Of a DNA stretch of 64,000 bases, positions 45,809 to 56,596 are shown piece after piece; positions within the stretch are counted from its first letter, which is position 1, and the number at the start of each line of letters is the position of its first letter. The notes beneath the pieces were generated by a model. It was not told where the DNA came from and did no database searches. It saw only the letters and a program-made list of their open reading frames with translations. Position numbers and translations under genes: made by a program. The stretch covers positions 434,001 through 498,000 of the forward strand of contig JADJPY010000001.1 of the NCBI GenBank assembly GCA_016713005.1, read 5' to 3'. The DNA is from Ramlibacter sp. Its GTDB lineage: Bacteria; Pseudomonadota; Gammaproteobacteria; Burkholderiales; Burkholderiaceae_C.

Positions 45809-47122
45809 ATGGCCGTGAACGTTGAAACCCTTGAAAAGCTGGAACGCAAGATGACGCTGACGCTGCCCGTCAATGTCATCCAGTCCGAAGTCGAAGCGCG
45901 CCTGCGCAAGATCGCCCGCACCGCCAAGATGGACGGCTTCCGTCCCGGCAAGGTGCCGATGAACGTGGTGGCCCAGCGCTATGGCTATTCGGTGCACTAC
46001 GAGGTGATGAACGACAAGGTGGGCGAGGCCTTTGCCGTCGCCGCCAACGAGGCCAAGCTGCGCGTGGCCGGCCAGCCGCGCATCACCGAAAAGGAAGGCG
46101 CGCCCGAGGGCGAGCTGGCCTTTGACGCCGTCTTCGAGGTGTTCCCCGAGGTCAAGATTGGCGACCTGGCCGAAGCCGAAGTCGAGAAACTCACAGCCGA
46201 TGTGAGCGATGCGGCCATCGACCGCACGCTGGACATCCTGCGCAAGCAGCGCCGCACCTTCGCCCAGCGCGCGGCAGACGCGCCCGCGCAGGACGGTGAC
46301 CGCGTGACGGTCGACTTTGAAGGCAAGATCGACGGCGAGGCCTTCCAGGGCGGCAAGGCCGAGGACTTCCAGTTCCTGGTGGGCGAAGGCCAGATGCTCA
46401 AGGAGTTCGAGGAAGCCGTGCGCGGCATGAAGTCGGGCGAGAGCAAGACCTTCCCGCTGGCCTTCCCGGCGGATTACCACGGCAAGGATGTGGCGGGCAA
46501 GACGGCCGATTTCCTGGTCACCCTCAAGAAGATCGAGGCAGCCCACCTGCCCGAGGTGAACGAGGCCCTGGCCAAGTCACTGGGCATCGCCGATGCCACG
46601 GTGGAAGGCCTGCGCGCCGACATCAAGAAGAACCTGGACCGCGAAGTCAAGTTCCGCCTGCTGGCGCGCAACAAGAACGCGGTGATGGATGCGCTGGTGG
46701 CACGGGCCGAGCTGGACCTGCCCAATTCGAGCGTGCAGTCCGAGGTGGACCGCATGATCGAGGGCGCCCGCGCCGACCTCAAGCAGCGCGGCATCAAGGA
46801 CGCGGACAAGGCGCCGATCCCTGATGACGTGTTCCGCCCGCAGGCCGAGCGCCGTGTGCGCCTGGGCCTGGTGGTGGCCGAGCTGGTGCGGGGCAACGAA
46901 CTGCACGCCCGGCCCGAGCAGATCAAGGCCCACGTGGACGAGCTCGCCGCCAGCTACGAAAAGCCGGCCGACGTGGTGCGCTGGTACTTCAGCGACAACC
47001 GCCGCCTGGCCGAAGTCGAAGCCATCGTGATCGAGAACAACGTGACCGAATTCGTGCTGTCCAAGGCGAAGATCAGCGAGAAATCCATCTCGTTTGACGA
47101 GCTGATGGGACAGGCGGACTGA
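45809..47122 (+). CDS. tig: trigger factor
   Basis: The ribosome-bound chaperone and prolyl isomerase that meets nascent chains. ATG 45809 with GAAGGA just before it gives the MAVNVETLEKLERK opening; the frame is open a few codons upstream. Ribosome-binding loop GFRPGKVPMNVV, FKBP-type domain GDRVTVDFEGKIDGEAFQGG, C-terminal helical arms. 437 residues. First gene of tig-clpP-clpX-lon, the standard protein quality-control cluster. Confidence 0.97.
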   Translation: MAVNVETLEKLERKMTLTLPVNVIQSEVEARLRKIARTAKMDGFRPGKVPMNVVAQRYGYSVHYEVMNDKVGEAFAVAANEAKLRVAGQPRITEKEGAPEGELAFDAVFEVFPEVKIGDLAEAEVEKLTADVSDAAIDRTLDILRKQRRTFAQRAADAPAQDGDRVTVDFEGKIDGEAFQGGKAEDFQFLVGEGQMLKEFEEAVRGMKSGESKTFPLAFPADYHGKDVAGKTADFLVTLKKIEAAHLPEVNEALAKSLGIADATVEGLRADIKKNLDREVKFRLLARNKNAVMDALVARAELDLPNSSVQSEVDRMIEGARADLKQRGIKDADKAPIPDDVFRPQAERRVRLGLVVAELVRGNELHARPEQIKAHVDELAASYEKPADVVRWYFSDNRRLAEVEAIVIENNVTEFVLSKAKISEKSISFDELMGQAD

Positions 47123-47158
47123 TCGCGCGCCATGCCCGCCTGGCCGGGCATCCAAAAA

Positions 47159-47196
47159 GGGGCTTGCACCGGCCGGTGCAGGCCCCATCTTCTTTT
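47159..47196 (+). terminator. hairpin after tig
   Basis: GGGGCTTGCACCGG (47159-47172) folds onto CCGGTGCAGGCCCC (47173-47186) with one G-T pair, followed by ATCTTCTTTT. A smaller palindrome TCGCTA-CAG-TAGCGA (47196-47210) follows in the clpP leader. Confidence 0.65.
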
Positions 47197-47226
47197 CGCT
47201 ACAGTAGCGACACGTCAGGAGAATTC

Positions 47227-47836
47227 ATGAGTGCACTGGAAACACAGGCCCTGGGCATGGTCCCCATGGTCATCGAGCAGTCGGGCCGCGGCGAGCGGTC
47301 CTACGACATCTATTCGCGCCTGCTCAAGGAGCGCGTGATCTTCCTGGTGGGCGAGGTCAACGACCAGACGGCCAACCTGGTGGTGGCGCAGCTGCTGTTC
47401 CTGGAGAGCGAGAACCCGGACAAGGACATCTCGTTCTACATCAACTCGCCCGGGCGGCAGCGTGTCCGCCGGCATGGCGATCTTTGACACGATGAACTTC
47501 ATCAAGCCCGATGTCTCCACGCTGTGCTGCGGTTTTGCAGCCAGCATGGGCGCCTTCCTGCTGGCGGCGGGGGCCAAGGGCAAGCGGTTCTCGCTGCCCA
47601 ACTCCAAGATCATGATCCACCAGGTGCTGGGCGGCGCGCGCGGCCAGGCCACCGACATCGAGATCCACGCCCGCGACATCCTGCGCACCAAGGACCAGAT
47701 GAACCGCATCCTGGCCGAGCGCACCGGACAGCCGCTGGAAAAGGTCAAGGCCGACACCGAACGCGACTACTTCCTGACCGCCGACGAAGCCAAGGATTAC
47801 GGCATCGTTGACCAGGTGATCGCCAAGCGGGCCTGA
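47227..47836 (+). pseudogene. clpP: ATP-dependent Clp protease proteolytic subunit, single-base frameshift
   Basis: The serine peptidase that forms the ClpXP chamber. ATG 47227 follows AGGAG. The first frame reads to YINSPG and then goes out of frame; the second resumes with SAGMAIFDTMNFIKPDVSTLCCGFAASMGAF with the catalytic Ser, and the His in MIHQVLGGARGQ. A single extra G in CCCGGGCGGC near 47452-47454 explains it: removing one G restores the invariant SPGGSVSAG. Restored length is about 202 residues. Because clpP sits in an intact operon, a sequencing or assembly error is more likely than true loss. Confidence 0.9.
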
Positions 47837-47895
47837 GCCGGATGCCCTTTGGCATTTGGTTATCATTCAGGCACCGTTAGCGAGGCACCTCACAC

Positions 47896-49164
47896 ATGGC
47901 AGAGAAAAAAGGCGCGTCCAGCGAAAAGACCCTGTATTGCTCCTTTTGCGGCAAGAGCCAGCACGAGGTCAAGAAGCTGATCGCGGGTCCGTCGGTGTTC
48001 ATCTGCGACGAATGCATCGACCTGTGCAACGAAATCATCCGTGACGAGCTGCCGTCGGCCGACGAAGCCGGGCGTGAGGGCCGCAGCGACCTTCCCACGC
48101 CGCTGGAGATCAAGGCCAACCTGGACAACTACGTGATCGGCCAGGAGGCCGCCAAGCGTGCGTTGTCTGTTGCGGTGTACAACCACTACAAACGGCTGCG
48201 CCACAAGGAAAAGTCCCGCAAGGACGAGGTTGAGCTGACCAAGAGCAACATCCTGCTCCTCGGCCCCACGGGCTCGGGCAAGACGCTGCTGGCCCAGACG
48301 CTGGCGCGCATGCTCAATGTGCCTTTCGTCATGGCGGACGCCACCACGCTCACCGAGGCGGGCTACGTGGGCGAGGATGTCGAGAACATCATCTCCAAGC
48401 TGCTGCAAAGCTGCAACTACGAGGTGGAGCGCGCCCAGCGCGGCATCGTCTACATCGACGAGATCGACAAGATCTCGCGCAAGTCCGACAACCCCTCGAT
48501 CACGCGCGACGTGTCGGGCGAAGGCGTGCAGCAGGCCCTGCTCAAGCTGATCGAAGGCACGATGGCCAGCGTGCCGCCCCAGGGCGGGCGCAAGCACCCC
48601 AACCAGGATTTCCTGCAGATCGACACGACCAACATCCTGTTCATCTGCGGCGGCGCCTTCTCCGGGCTGGAGAAAGTGATCGAACAGCGAACGGAGGCTT
48701 CGGGCATCGGCTTTGGCGCCTCCGTCAAGAGCAAGCAGCAGCGCACCCTGACCGACATGTTCCGCGAGGTGGAGCCCGAAGACCTGATCAAGTTCGGCCT
48801 CATCCCCGAGCTGGTGGGCCGCATGCCGGTGGTGGCGACGCTGGCCGAGCTCAGCGAGGACGCGCTGGTGCAGATCCTCACCGAGCCCAAGAACGCGCTG
48901 GTCAAGCAGTACGGCAAGCTGTTGTCCATGGAAGGCGTGGACCTGGAGATCCGGCCCAACGCGCTCAAGGCCATTGCGCGCAAGGCCCTGGCCCGAAAGA
49001 CCGGTGCGCGGGGCTTGCGCTCCATCCTCGAGCAGTCCCTGATCGACACGATGTTTGACCTGCCCAACACGGCGAACGTCGACAAGGTCGTGGTGGATGA
49101 GTCCACCATCGACGAAAACAAGCCGCCGTTGCTGGTCTACCGCGAAGCGGCCAAGAAGGCCTGA
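47896..49164 (+). CDS. clpX: ATP-dependent Clp protease ATP-binding subunit ClpX
   Basis: AAA+ unfoldase that feeds substrates to ClpP. N-terminal zinc-binding domain with CSFCGKSQHEVKKLI and ICDECIDLC (four Cys), Walker A GPTGSGKT, Walker B VYIDEIDKI, sensor regions and the pore loop GYVGEDV. 422 residues, canonical. It follows clpP by about 60 bases. Confidence 0.97.
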   Translation: MAEKKGASSEKTLYCSFCGKSQHEVKKLIAGPSVFICDECIDLCNEIIRDELPSADEAGREGRSDLPTPLEIKANLDNYVIGQEAAKRALSVAVYNHYKRLRHKEKSRKDEVELTKSNILLLGPTGSGKTLLAQTLARMLNVPFVMADATTLTEAGYVGEDVENIISKLLQSCNYEVERAQRGIVYIDEIDKISRKSDNPSITRDVSGEGVQQALLKLIEGTMASVPPQGGRKHPNQDFLQIDTTNILFICGGAFSGLEKVIEQRTEASGIGFGASVKSKQQRTLTDMFREVEPEDLIKFGLIPELVGRMPVVATLAELSEDALVQILTEPKNALVKQYGKLLSMEGVDLEIRPNALKAIARKALARKTGARGLRSILEQSLIDTMFDLPNTANVDKVVVDESTIDENKPPLLVYREAAKKA

Positions 49165-49234
49165 CCCTGTCCAGGGTTGAAAATCCCGAAATGCCGGCCA
49201 TATTCAACCGGTAAACCCCTCCCCAAGGATTTCC

Positions 49235-51661
<2,427 letters not shown>

Positions 51662-51681
51662 AGATTTGCGATGCGAGGGGC

Positions 51682-51711
51682 TTGAAACAGTGGTCAAAAA
51701 TCCGCTATAAT
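51682..51711 (+). promoter_or_regulatory. sigma-70 promoter of the tRNA cluster
   Basis: TTGAAA (51682-51687), an 18-base spacer and a perfect TATAAT (51706-51711), 12 bases before tRNA-Gly. Confidence 0.85.
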
Positions 51712-51722
51712 TCGAGGCTTAC

Positions 51723-51798
51723 GCGGGAGTAGCTCAGTTGGTAGAGCGCAACCTTGCCAAGGTTGAGGTCGAGAGTTCGAGACTCTTCTCCCGCTCCA
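51723..51798 (+). tRNA. tRNA-Gly (anticodon GCC)
   Basis: Acceptor GCGGGAG pairs with CTCCCGC (51788-51794). The anticodon loop TTGCCAA reads GCC. CCA encoded at 51796-51798. Confidence 0.97.
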
Positions 51799-51830
51799 GT
51801 TCACAGGGGCAGCGCAAGCTGCTCCGCCGA

Positions 51831-51856
51831 AGGGAAGCCAAGGCTTCCCTTTTTTG
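51831..51856 (+). terminator. terminator between tRNA-Gly and tRNA-Cys
   Basis: AGGGAAGCC (51831-51839), loop AA, GGCTTCCCT (51842-51850), then TTTTTT. Confidence 0.85.
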
Positions 51857-51877
51857 TCTGAGTACCCATTCAACCCG

Positions 51878-51951
51878 GGCGCGGTAGCAAAGCGGTTATG
51901 CACCGGATTGCAAATCCGTGTAGGTCGGTTCGACTCCGGCCCGCGCCTCCA
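51878..51951 (+). tRNA. tRNA-Cys (anticodon GCA)
   Basis: Acceptor GGCGCGG pairs with CCGCGCC (51941-51947). The anticodon loop TTGCAAA reads GCA. CCA encoded at 51949-51951. Confidence 0.97.
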
Positions 51952-51956
51952 GATTT

Positions 51957-51990
51957 ACAGCCCCGCCAACCCAGTTGCCGGGGCTGTTTT
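51957..51990 (+). terminator. terminator between tRNA-Cys and tRNA-Leu
   Basis: CAGCCCCG (51958-51965) and CGGGGCTG (51979-51986) around a 13-base loop, then TTTT. Confidence 0.75.
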
Positions 51991-52009
51991 GTTTCAAAAT
52001 GCCCGGTGC

Positions 52010-52102
52010 GCCTCGATGGTGAAATTGGTAGACACAGCGGACTTAAAATCCGCCGCTTTCCCGCAAGGGGGCGTACCGGTTCGATTCCGGTTCGAGGCAC
52101 CA
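52010..52102 (+). tRNA. tRNA-Leu (anticodon UAA)
   Basis: Acceptor GCCTCGA pairs with TCGAGGC (52092-52098). The anticodon loop CTTAAAA reads UAA. A long variable arm, GGTTCGATTCC T-arm, CCA at 52100-52102. Confidence 0.97.
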
Positions 52103-52149
52103 GGCCGCAGGCGGCACAGGCCGCGCACCGTACACTTACAGGCCCTGTC

Positions 52150-52776
52150 ATGACACAGTACAACGCGCCCTTCGAGATCCACGTGCATGGGGACGTCCCG
52201 CTGCGCGCGGACGTCGGGTTTGAGCAGCTCCAGGACGCCCTCAAGCCCCTGTGGAAGTACGCCGGCGCGCGCTCCCTCACGGATGGCGCCACCAGCACCT
52301 ACGAGGAAGAGCCCGGCATCCGCCTGGATGCGCACGAGCACCTGCTGCAGATGTGCTGGACGGTGCGGGGTGATGAGGACTTCCGCCAGGCGCTGGACGA
52401 CATGTGCATGAACCTCAACGACCTGGCCGCCCAGGGCGCCGCGATCGAGGTGACCTTCTACGACACCGAGTACGACGAGGAAGAGGGCGACGCGCAGGAC
52501 GAATCCCGCGACGACTTCGTGATGGTGTTTGTCGGCCCGACGCCGGCCGCGATCATGCAGGCGCAGCGCGACCTGCTGGTCGAGGACGTGGTCAACATGA
52601 TGGAGCGCCACTTCGAAGGCGCCGAGCTGGGCGGGGTAGTCGAGGAGATCGACAAGCTCTTCAACAAGCGCTTTGATGCCCTGGTGAACTCGCTGGATCT
52701 GGGCAAGCCACCGCGCAGTGGCGGGCACGGCGGCTCCAGCCATGGCGGCGGACGCAAGCCCCGGCACCTGCACTGA
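52150..52776 (+). CDS. conserved hypothetical protein of unknown function
   Basis: A 208-residue acidic soluble protein with no signal peptide or membrane segment. Recognisable stretches are FEIHVHGDVPLRADVGFEQLQDALKPLWKYAGA near the N-terminus, an acidic run TEYDEEEGDAQDE, and a Gly/His-rich tail (SGGHGGSSHGGG). It resembles a family I have seen in Comamonadaceae, but I cannot assign a function. The ATG at 52150 comes 48 bases after tRNA-Leu. Confidence 0.8.
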   Translation: MTQYNAPFEIHVHGDVPLRADVGFEQLQDALKPLWKYAGARSLTDGATSTYEEEPGIRLDAHEHLLQMCWTVRGDEDFRQALDDMCMNLNDLAAQGAAIEVTFYDTEYDEEEGDAQDESRDDFVMVFVGPTPAAIMQAQRDLLVEDVVNMMERHFEGAELGGVVEEIDKLFNKRFDALVNSLDLGKPPRSGGHGGSSHGGGRKPRHLH

Positions 52777-52832
52777 ATCTGCGCCGGCCTGCGGCCGGTC
52801 GGCTATGCTGTGCGGCGTTGCAGGAGGCACCC

Positions 52833-54143
52833 ATGGCCCTTTTCTCCCAGGACGCGCTGAACCCCGGCGTACGCAAGCGCGAGGTGTTTGGCTGGGCGAT
52901 GTACGACTTCGCCAACTCCGGCTACACCACCGTGGTCATCACCGCGGTGTTCGCCGCCTACTTCGTGGGTGGAATCGCGCAGAAAGCCGAATGGGCCACG
53001 TTCGCCTGGACGCTGGCACTGAGCATCAGCTACGCCATCGTGATGCTCACCATGCCCAGCATCGGTGCGTACGCCGATCTGCGTGCCAACAAGAAGAAGC
53101 TGCTCATGCTCACCACCGCCGGCTGTGTGGTGACCACGGCCGCGCTGGCGTTTGCCGGGCCCGGCAGCGTGGCGCTGGCGATGGTGCTGATCATCCTGTC
53201 CAACACGTTTTTCTCGTATGGCGACTCGCTGACGGCCGCTTTCCTGCCCGAGCTGGCCAAGCCCGGGGGCATGGGCAAGGTCAGCGGCTGGGGCTGGAGC
53301 TTTGGCTACTTTGGCGGCATGCTGGCACTGGGCCTTAGCCTGGGCTATGTGATCTGGGCGCAAGGGCAGGGCATCAAGGCCGACCAGTTCGTGCCGGTCA
53401 CGATGCTCATCACTGCGGTGATCTACGGCGCTTCCGCGCTCGTGACGTTTCGCCTGCTCAGGGAGCGCGCTGTTCCCAACCCCGACGCGATGGCGCAGGG
53501 CGGGTTGGTCGCCTCGTTGCGCCAGCTGCGCAAGACGTTTCTGGAGGCGCGGCGCTTCCGCGACTTCATGTGGCTGCTGGCCTGCACCGTGTTCTACCAG
53601 GGTGGTGTGGCGGTGGCCATCGCCCTGGCCGCCATCTATGCCGAGCAGGTGATCGGCTTCAAGCAGCAGGAGACGATGATCCTGATCTTCGTGCTCAACA
53701 TCGCTGCCGCCGTTGGCGCTTTCGGCTTCGGGTACTTCCAGGACCGCATTGGCCACAAGCTGGCGCTGGGCGTCACCCTGGTGGGCTGGATCGCCACCTG
53801 CGTCATCGCCGCCATCACCACCACCAAGGGCGGCTTCTGGTACGCGGCCGCCATCGCCGGTTTCTGCATGGGATCCAGCCAGTCCGCCGGGCGGGCCATG
53901 GCAGGGATGTTCGCCCCCGAGAAGCAGCTCGCCGAGTTCTACGGCCTGTGGACCTTTGCCACGCGGCTGGCCAGCATCATCGGCCCGCTGAGCTACGGCG
54001 CCATCACCTGGATGACCGGGGGCAACCAGCGCACCGCCATCCTGTCCACGGCCGTGCTGTTTGTGGCCGGGCTGATCCTGCTCCTGCCGATCAACATGGC
54101 CCGCGGGCGCGAGGCCGCGCTCAAGGCCGGGCCTCAGGCCTGA
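52833..54143 (+). CDS. MFS transporter, UMF1/Atg22-like
   Basis: A 12-helix secondary transporter, 436 residues. The opening KREVFGWAMYDFANSGYTTVVITAVF is the signature of the UMF1 (Atg22-like) branch, followed by the SYAIVMLTMPSIGAYADLRANKKKLL loop typical of MFS motif A. ATG 52833 has AGGAGG just upstream. Substrate unknown; relatives are annotated as amino-acid or sugar exporters. It converges with murI, with no clear terminator between. Confidence 0.87.
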   Translation: MALFSQDALNPGVRKREVFGWAMYDFANSGYTTVVITAVFAAYFVGGIAQKAEWATFAWTLALSISYAIVMLTMPSIGAYADLRANKKKLLMLTTAGCVVTTAALAFAGPGSVALAMVLIILSNTFFSYGDSLTAAFLPELAKPGGMGKVSGWGWSFGYFGGMLALGLSLGYVIWAQGQGIKADQFVPVTMLITAVIYGASALVTFRLLRERAVPNPDAMAQGGLVASLRQLRKTFLEARRFRDFMWLLACTVFYQGGVAVAIALAAIYAEQVIGFKQQETMILIFVLNIAAAVGAFGFGYFQDRIGHKLALGVTLVGWIATCVIAAITTTKGGFWYAAAIAGFCMGSSQSAGRAMAGMFAPEKQLAEFYGLWTFATRLASIIGPLSYGAITWMTGGNQRTAILSTAVLFVAGLILLLPINMARGREAALKAGPQA

Positions 54144-54919
54144 GGCGGCAGCCAGCGCGCTGCCGCGGCTTGCAGGCCCTCTGACGGGCCGGTGGCCAGC
54201 AAGCTGTGCCTGCCGCGTGGACGCCCGCACAGCAGGCCCGCGTTGGACAGCAGCCGCTGCGTCTGGCGCGCCACCGGTTCGCCGGTTTCCACCAACTGCA
54301 CTTCAGGACCGACCAGGCCGCGCAACACACCGGTGGCAAACGGGTAGTGGGTGCACCCCAGCACCAGCGTGTCGATGTCGCCATTTTGAATGCCAAATCG
54401 GCCCATGGCCCCCGTGTAGACTGAACAGAGCGCTATGATTTTCATAGCATCGTCCTGCTCGACGGCTTCTGCCAGTCCGTCACACGGCTGCTGCACATAC
54501 GTGACCCGGTGCGCCAGTGACTCCCGCAATGCCCTGAACCGGGTGCTGCCCAGAGTGCCGCGCGTGGCCATCACGCCCACGCGCCCGGTGCGCGTCTGCG
54601 CGGCGGCGGGCTTCAGCGCCGGCTCCACGCCCACCAGGGGCAGGGCAGGCCAGGCCTGGCGCAGCGGCGCGATGGCCGCGGCCGTGGCCGTGTTGCAGGC
54701 CACCACCATCGCCTTGATGCCATGGCGGTCGTGCAACTGGCGCGCCACAGCCAGCGAGCGGTCGGCCACAAACGCGTCGCCGCGCTCGCCGTAGGGCGCA
54801 TGGGCGGTGTCGGCCAGGTAGACAAAATCCTCGCCCGGCAGCGCGGCGCGCAACGCGCGCAGCACACTCAGGCCGCCAATGCCGCTGTCAAATACGCCAA
54901 TGGGCGCGTCGGCGCTCAA
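54134..54919 (-). CDS. murI: glutamate racemase
   Basis: Converts L- to D-glutamate for peptidoglycan. IGVFDSGIGGLSVLRAL opening, the first catalytic Cys75 in VVACNTATAA, the second in LGCTHYPF, and the conserved ADTAHAPYGE. From TTG 54919, which overlaps the fumarase TGA (TTGA), the protein is 261 residues; upstream in-frame codons lie in the fumarase gene. Residues about 157-164 (DAMKIIAL) are encoded by a palindromic repeat. The C-terminus overlaps the MFS gene end by ten bases. Confidence 0.92.
   Translation of the reverse strand: MSADAPIGVFDSGIGGLSVLRALRAALPGEDFVYLADTAHAPYGERGDAFVADRSLAVARQLHDRHGIKAMVVACNTATAAAIAPLRQAWPALPLVGVEPALKPAAAQTRTGRVGVMATRGTLGSTRFRALRESLAHRVTYVQQPCDGLAEAVEQDDAMKIIALCSVYTGAMGRFGIQNGDIDTLVLGCTHYPFATGVLRGLVGPEVQLVETGEPVARQTQRLLSNAGLLCGRPRGRHSLLATGPSEGLQAAAARWLPPQA
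54432..54448. repeat. palindromic repeat core inside murI
   Basis: GCTATGATTTTCATAGC, translated in murI. Same type as the core at 12990. Confidence 0.7.
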
Positions 54920-56469
54920 GCCGCGGTGACGGCGATGTTCCTGAACTCGCCCGTGGCGATGCGCTTTTGCCACTCGGCGGGGCCGGTGATGTGGGCGCTG
55001 GTGCCGCCTGAGTCCACCGCCACCGTCACCGGCATGTCCACCACGTCAAATTCGTAAATGGCTTCCATGCCCAGGTCGGCAAAGCCCACCACCTTTGCCG
55101 TCTTGATGGCCTTGGACACCAGGTAGGCCGCGCCGCCCACCGCCATCAGGTACGCGCTCTTGTGGTTCTTGATGGCCTCGATGGCCACCGGGCCGCGCTC
55201 GGCCTTGCCGATCATCGCGATGAGCCCGGTTTTCGCGAGCATCATGTCGGTGAACTTGTCCATGCGCGTGGCCGTGGTCGGGCCGGCCGGGCCCACCGCC
55301 TCGTCGCGAACCGGGTCCACCGGGCCCACGTAGTAGATGACGCGGTTGGTGAAGTCCACCGGCAAGGGCTCGCCCCGCGCCAGCATGTCCTGGATGCGCT
55401 TGTGCGCGGCGTCGCGTCCGGTCAGCATCTTGCCGTTGAGCAGCAGCGTGTCACCCGGCTTCCAGCTGGCCACCTCTTCGCGGGTCAGCCGGTCCAGGTC
55501 GACCTTCTTGCTCTTGTTGTAGTCCGGCGTCCACTGCACATCGGGCCACAGGTCCAGGCTGGGCGGGTCCAGGTACACCGGGCCCGAGCCGTCCATCACA
55601 AAGTGCGCGTGGCGCGTGGCCGCGCAGTTGGGGATCATGGCCACCGGCTTGCTGGCCGCGTGGGTGGGGTACATCTTGATCTTCACGTCCAGCACCGTCG
55701 TCAGGCCACCCAGGCCCTGTGCGCCGATGCCCAGGGCGTTGACCTTCTCGAACAGCTCCAGGCGCATTTCCTCCACCTTGTCGAGCCTGGCACCCGAGGC
55801 GGCCTTGGCCTGCAGCTCGTACATGTCCAGGTCGTCCATCAGGCTTTCCTTGGCCATCAGCACCGCCTTCTCAGCCGTGCCGCCGATGCCGATGCCCAGC
55901 ATGCCCGGCGGGCACCAGCCCGCGCCCATGGTGGGCACGGTCTTGAGCACCCAGTCGACCACGCTGTCGCTGGGGTTGAGCATGATCATCTTGCTCTTGT
56001 TCTCGCTGCCGCCGCCCTTGGCCGCCACGGTCACTTCCACCGTGTTGCCGGGCACGATCTCGGTGAAGATCACCGCCGGCGTGTTGTCCTTCGTGTTCTT
56101 GCGTTCGAACTGCGGGTCCGCCACCACGCTGGCGCGCAACGTGTTGTCGGGGTGGTTGTAGCCGCGGCGCACGCCTTCATTCACCGCGTCGTCCAGGCTG
56201 CCGGTGAAGCCTTCCCAGCGCACGTCCATGCCCACCTTGAGGAACACGTTGACGATGCCGGTGTCCTGGCAGATCGGGCGCTGGCCGGTCGCGCTCATCT
56301 TGCTGTTGGTCAGGATCTGCGCAATCGCGTCCTTGGCGGCCAGGCTTTGCTCGCGCGCGTAGGCGCGCGCCAGGTGGGCGATGTAGTCGGACGGATGGTA
56401 GTAGCTGATGTACTGCAGCGCGGCGGCGACGGATTCGATCAGGTCGGCCTGCTTGATGATCGTGGTCAT
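54916..56469 (-). CDS. fumA: fumarate hydratase class I (iron-sulfur)
   Basis: Interconverts fumarate and malate in the citric acid cycle using a [4Fe-4S] cluster. Three likely cluster cysteines are seen in ICQDTGIVN, GWCPPGMLGIG and IPNCAATRHAHF. From ATG 56469 it has 517 residues, the fused single-chain form; the open frame upstream is not part of it. The C-terminal swivelling domain ends GPAEWQKRIATGEFRNIAV. It is divergent from fumC with about 127 bases between, and its stop overlaps the murI start. Confidence 0.95.
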   Translation of the reverse strand: MTTIIKQADLIESVAAALQYISYYHPSDYIAHLARAYAREQSLAAKDAIAQILTNSKMSATGQRPICQDTGIVNVFLKVGMDVRWEGFTGSLDDAVNEGVRRGYNHPDNTLRASVVADPQFERKNTKDNTPAVIFTEIVPGNTVEVTVAAKGGGSENKSKMIMLNPSDSVVDWVLKTVPTMGAGWCPPGMLGIGIGGTAEKAVLMAKESLMDDLDMYELQAKAASGARLDKVEEMRLELFEKVNALGIGAQGLGGLTTVLDVKIKMYPTHAASKPVAMIPNCAATRHAHFVMDGSGPVYLDPPSLDLWPDVQWTPDYNKSKKVDLDRLTREEVASWKPGDTLLLNGKMLTGRDAAHKRIQDMLARGEPLPVDFTNRVIYYVGPVDPVRDEAVGPAGPTTATRMDKFTDMMLAKTGLIAMIGKAERGPVAIEAIKNHKSAYLMAVGGAAYLVSKAIKTAKVVGFADLGMEAIYEFDVVDMPVTVAVDSGGTSAHITGPAEWQKRIATGEFRNIAVTAA

Positions 56470-56596
56470 GGTGGTCGTGGGGTTGTGGGGTTGTGGGGTC
56501 GGGATTGGCATTTCGCCACCCGGTCTGCTACGGTGGCGGTAACCCCCTATTTTGACAGCCCACCTGACGCCCGCCCAACAAGCCCACAACCGCACC

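Noticed and set aside
47196..47210. TCGCTACAGTAGCGA as another copy of the coding repeat
   Set aside because: The centre lacks the AAAA-rich loop and the flanks do not match; treated as an unrelated small palindrome.
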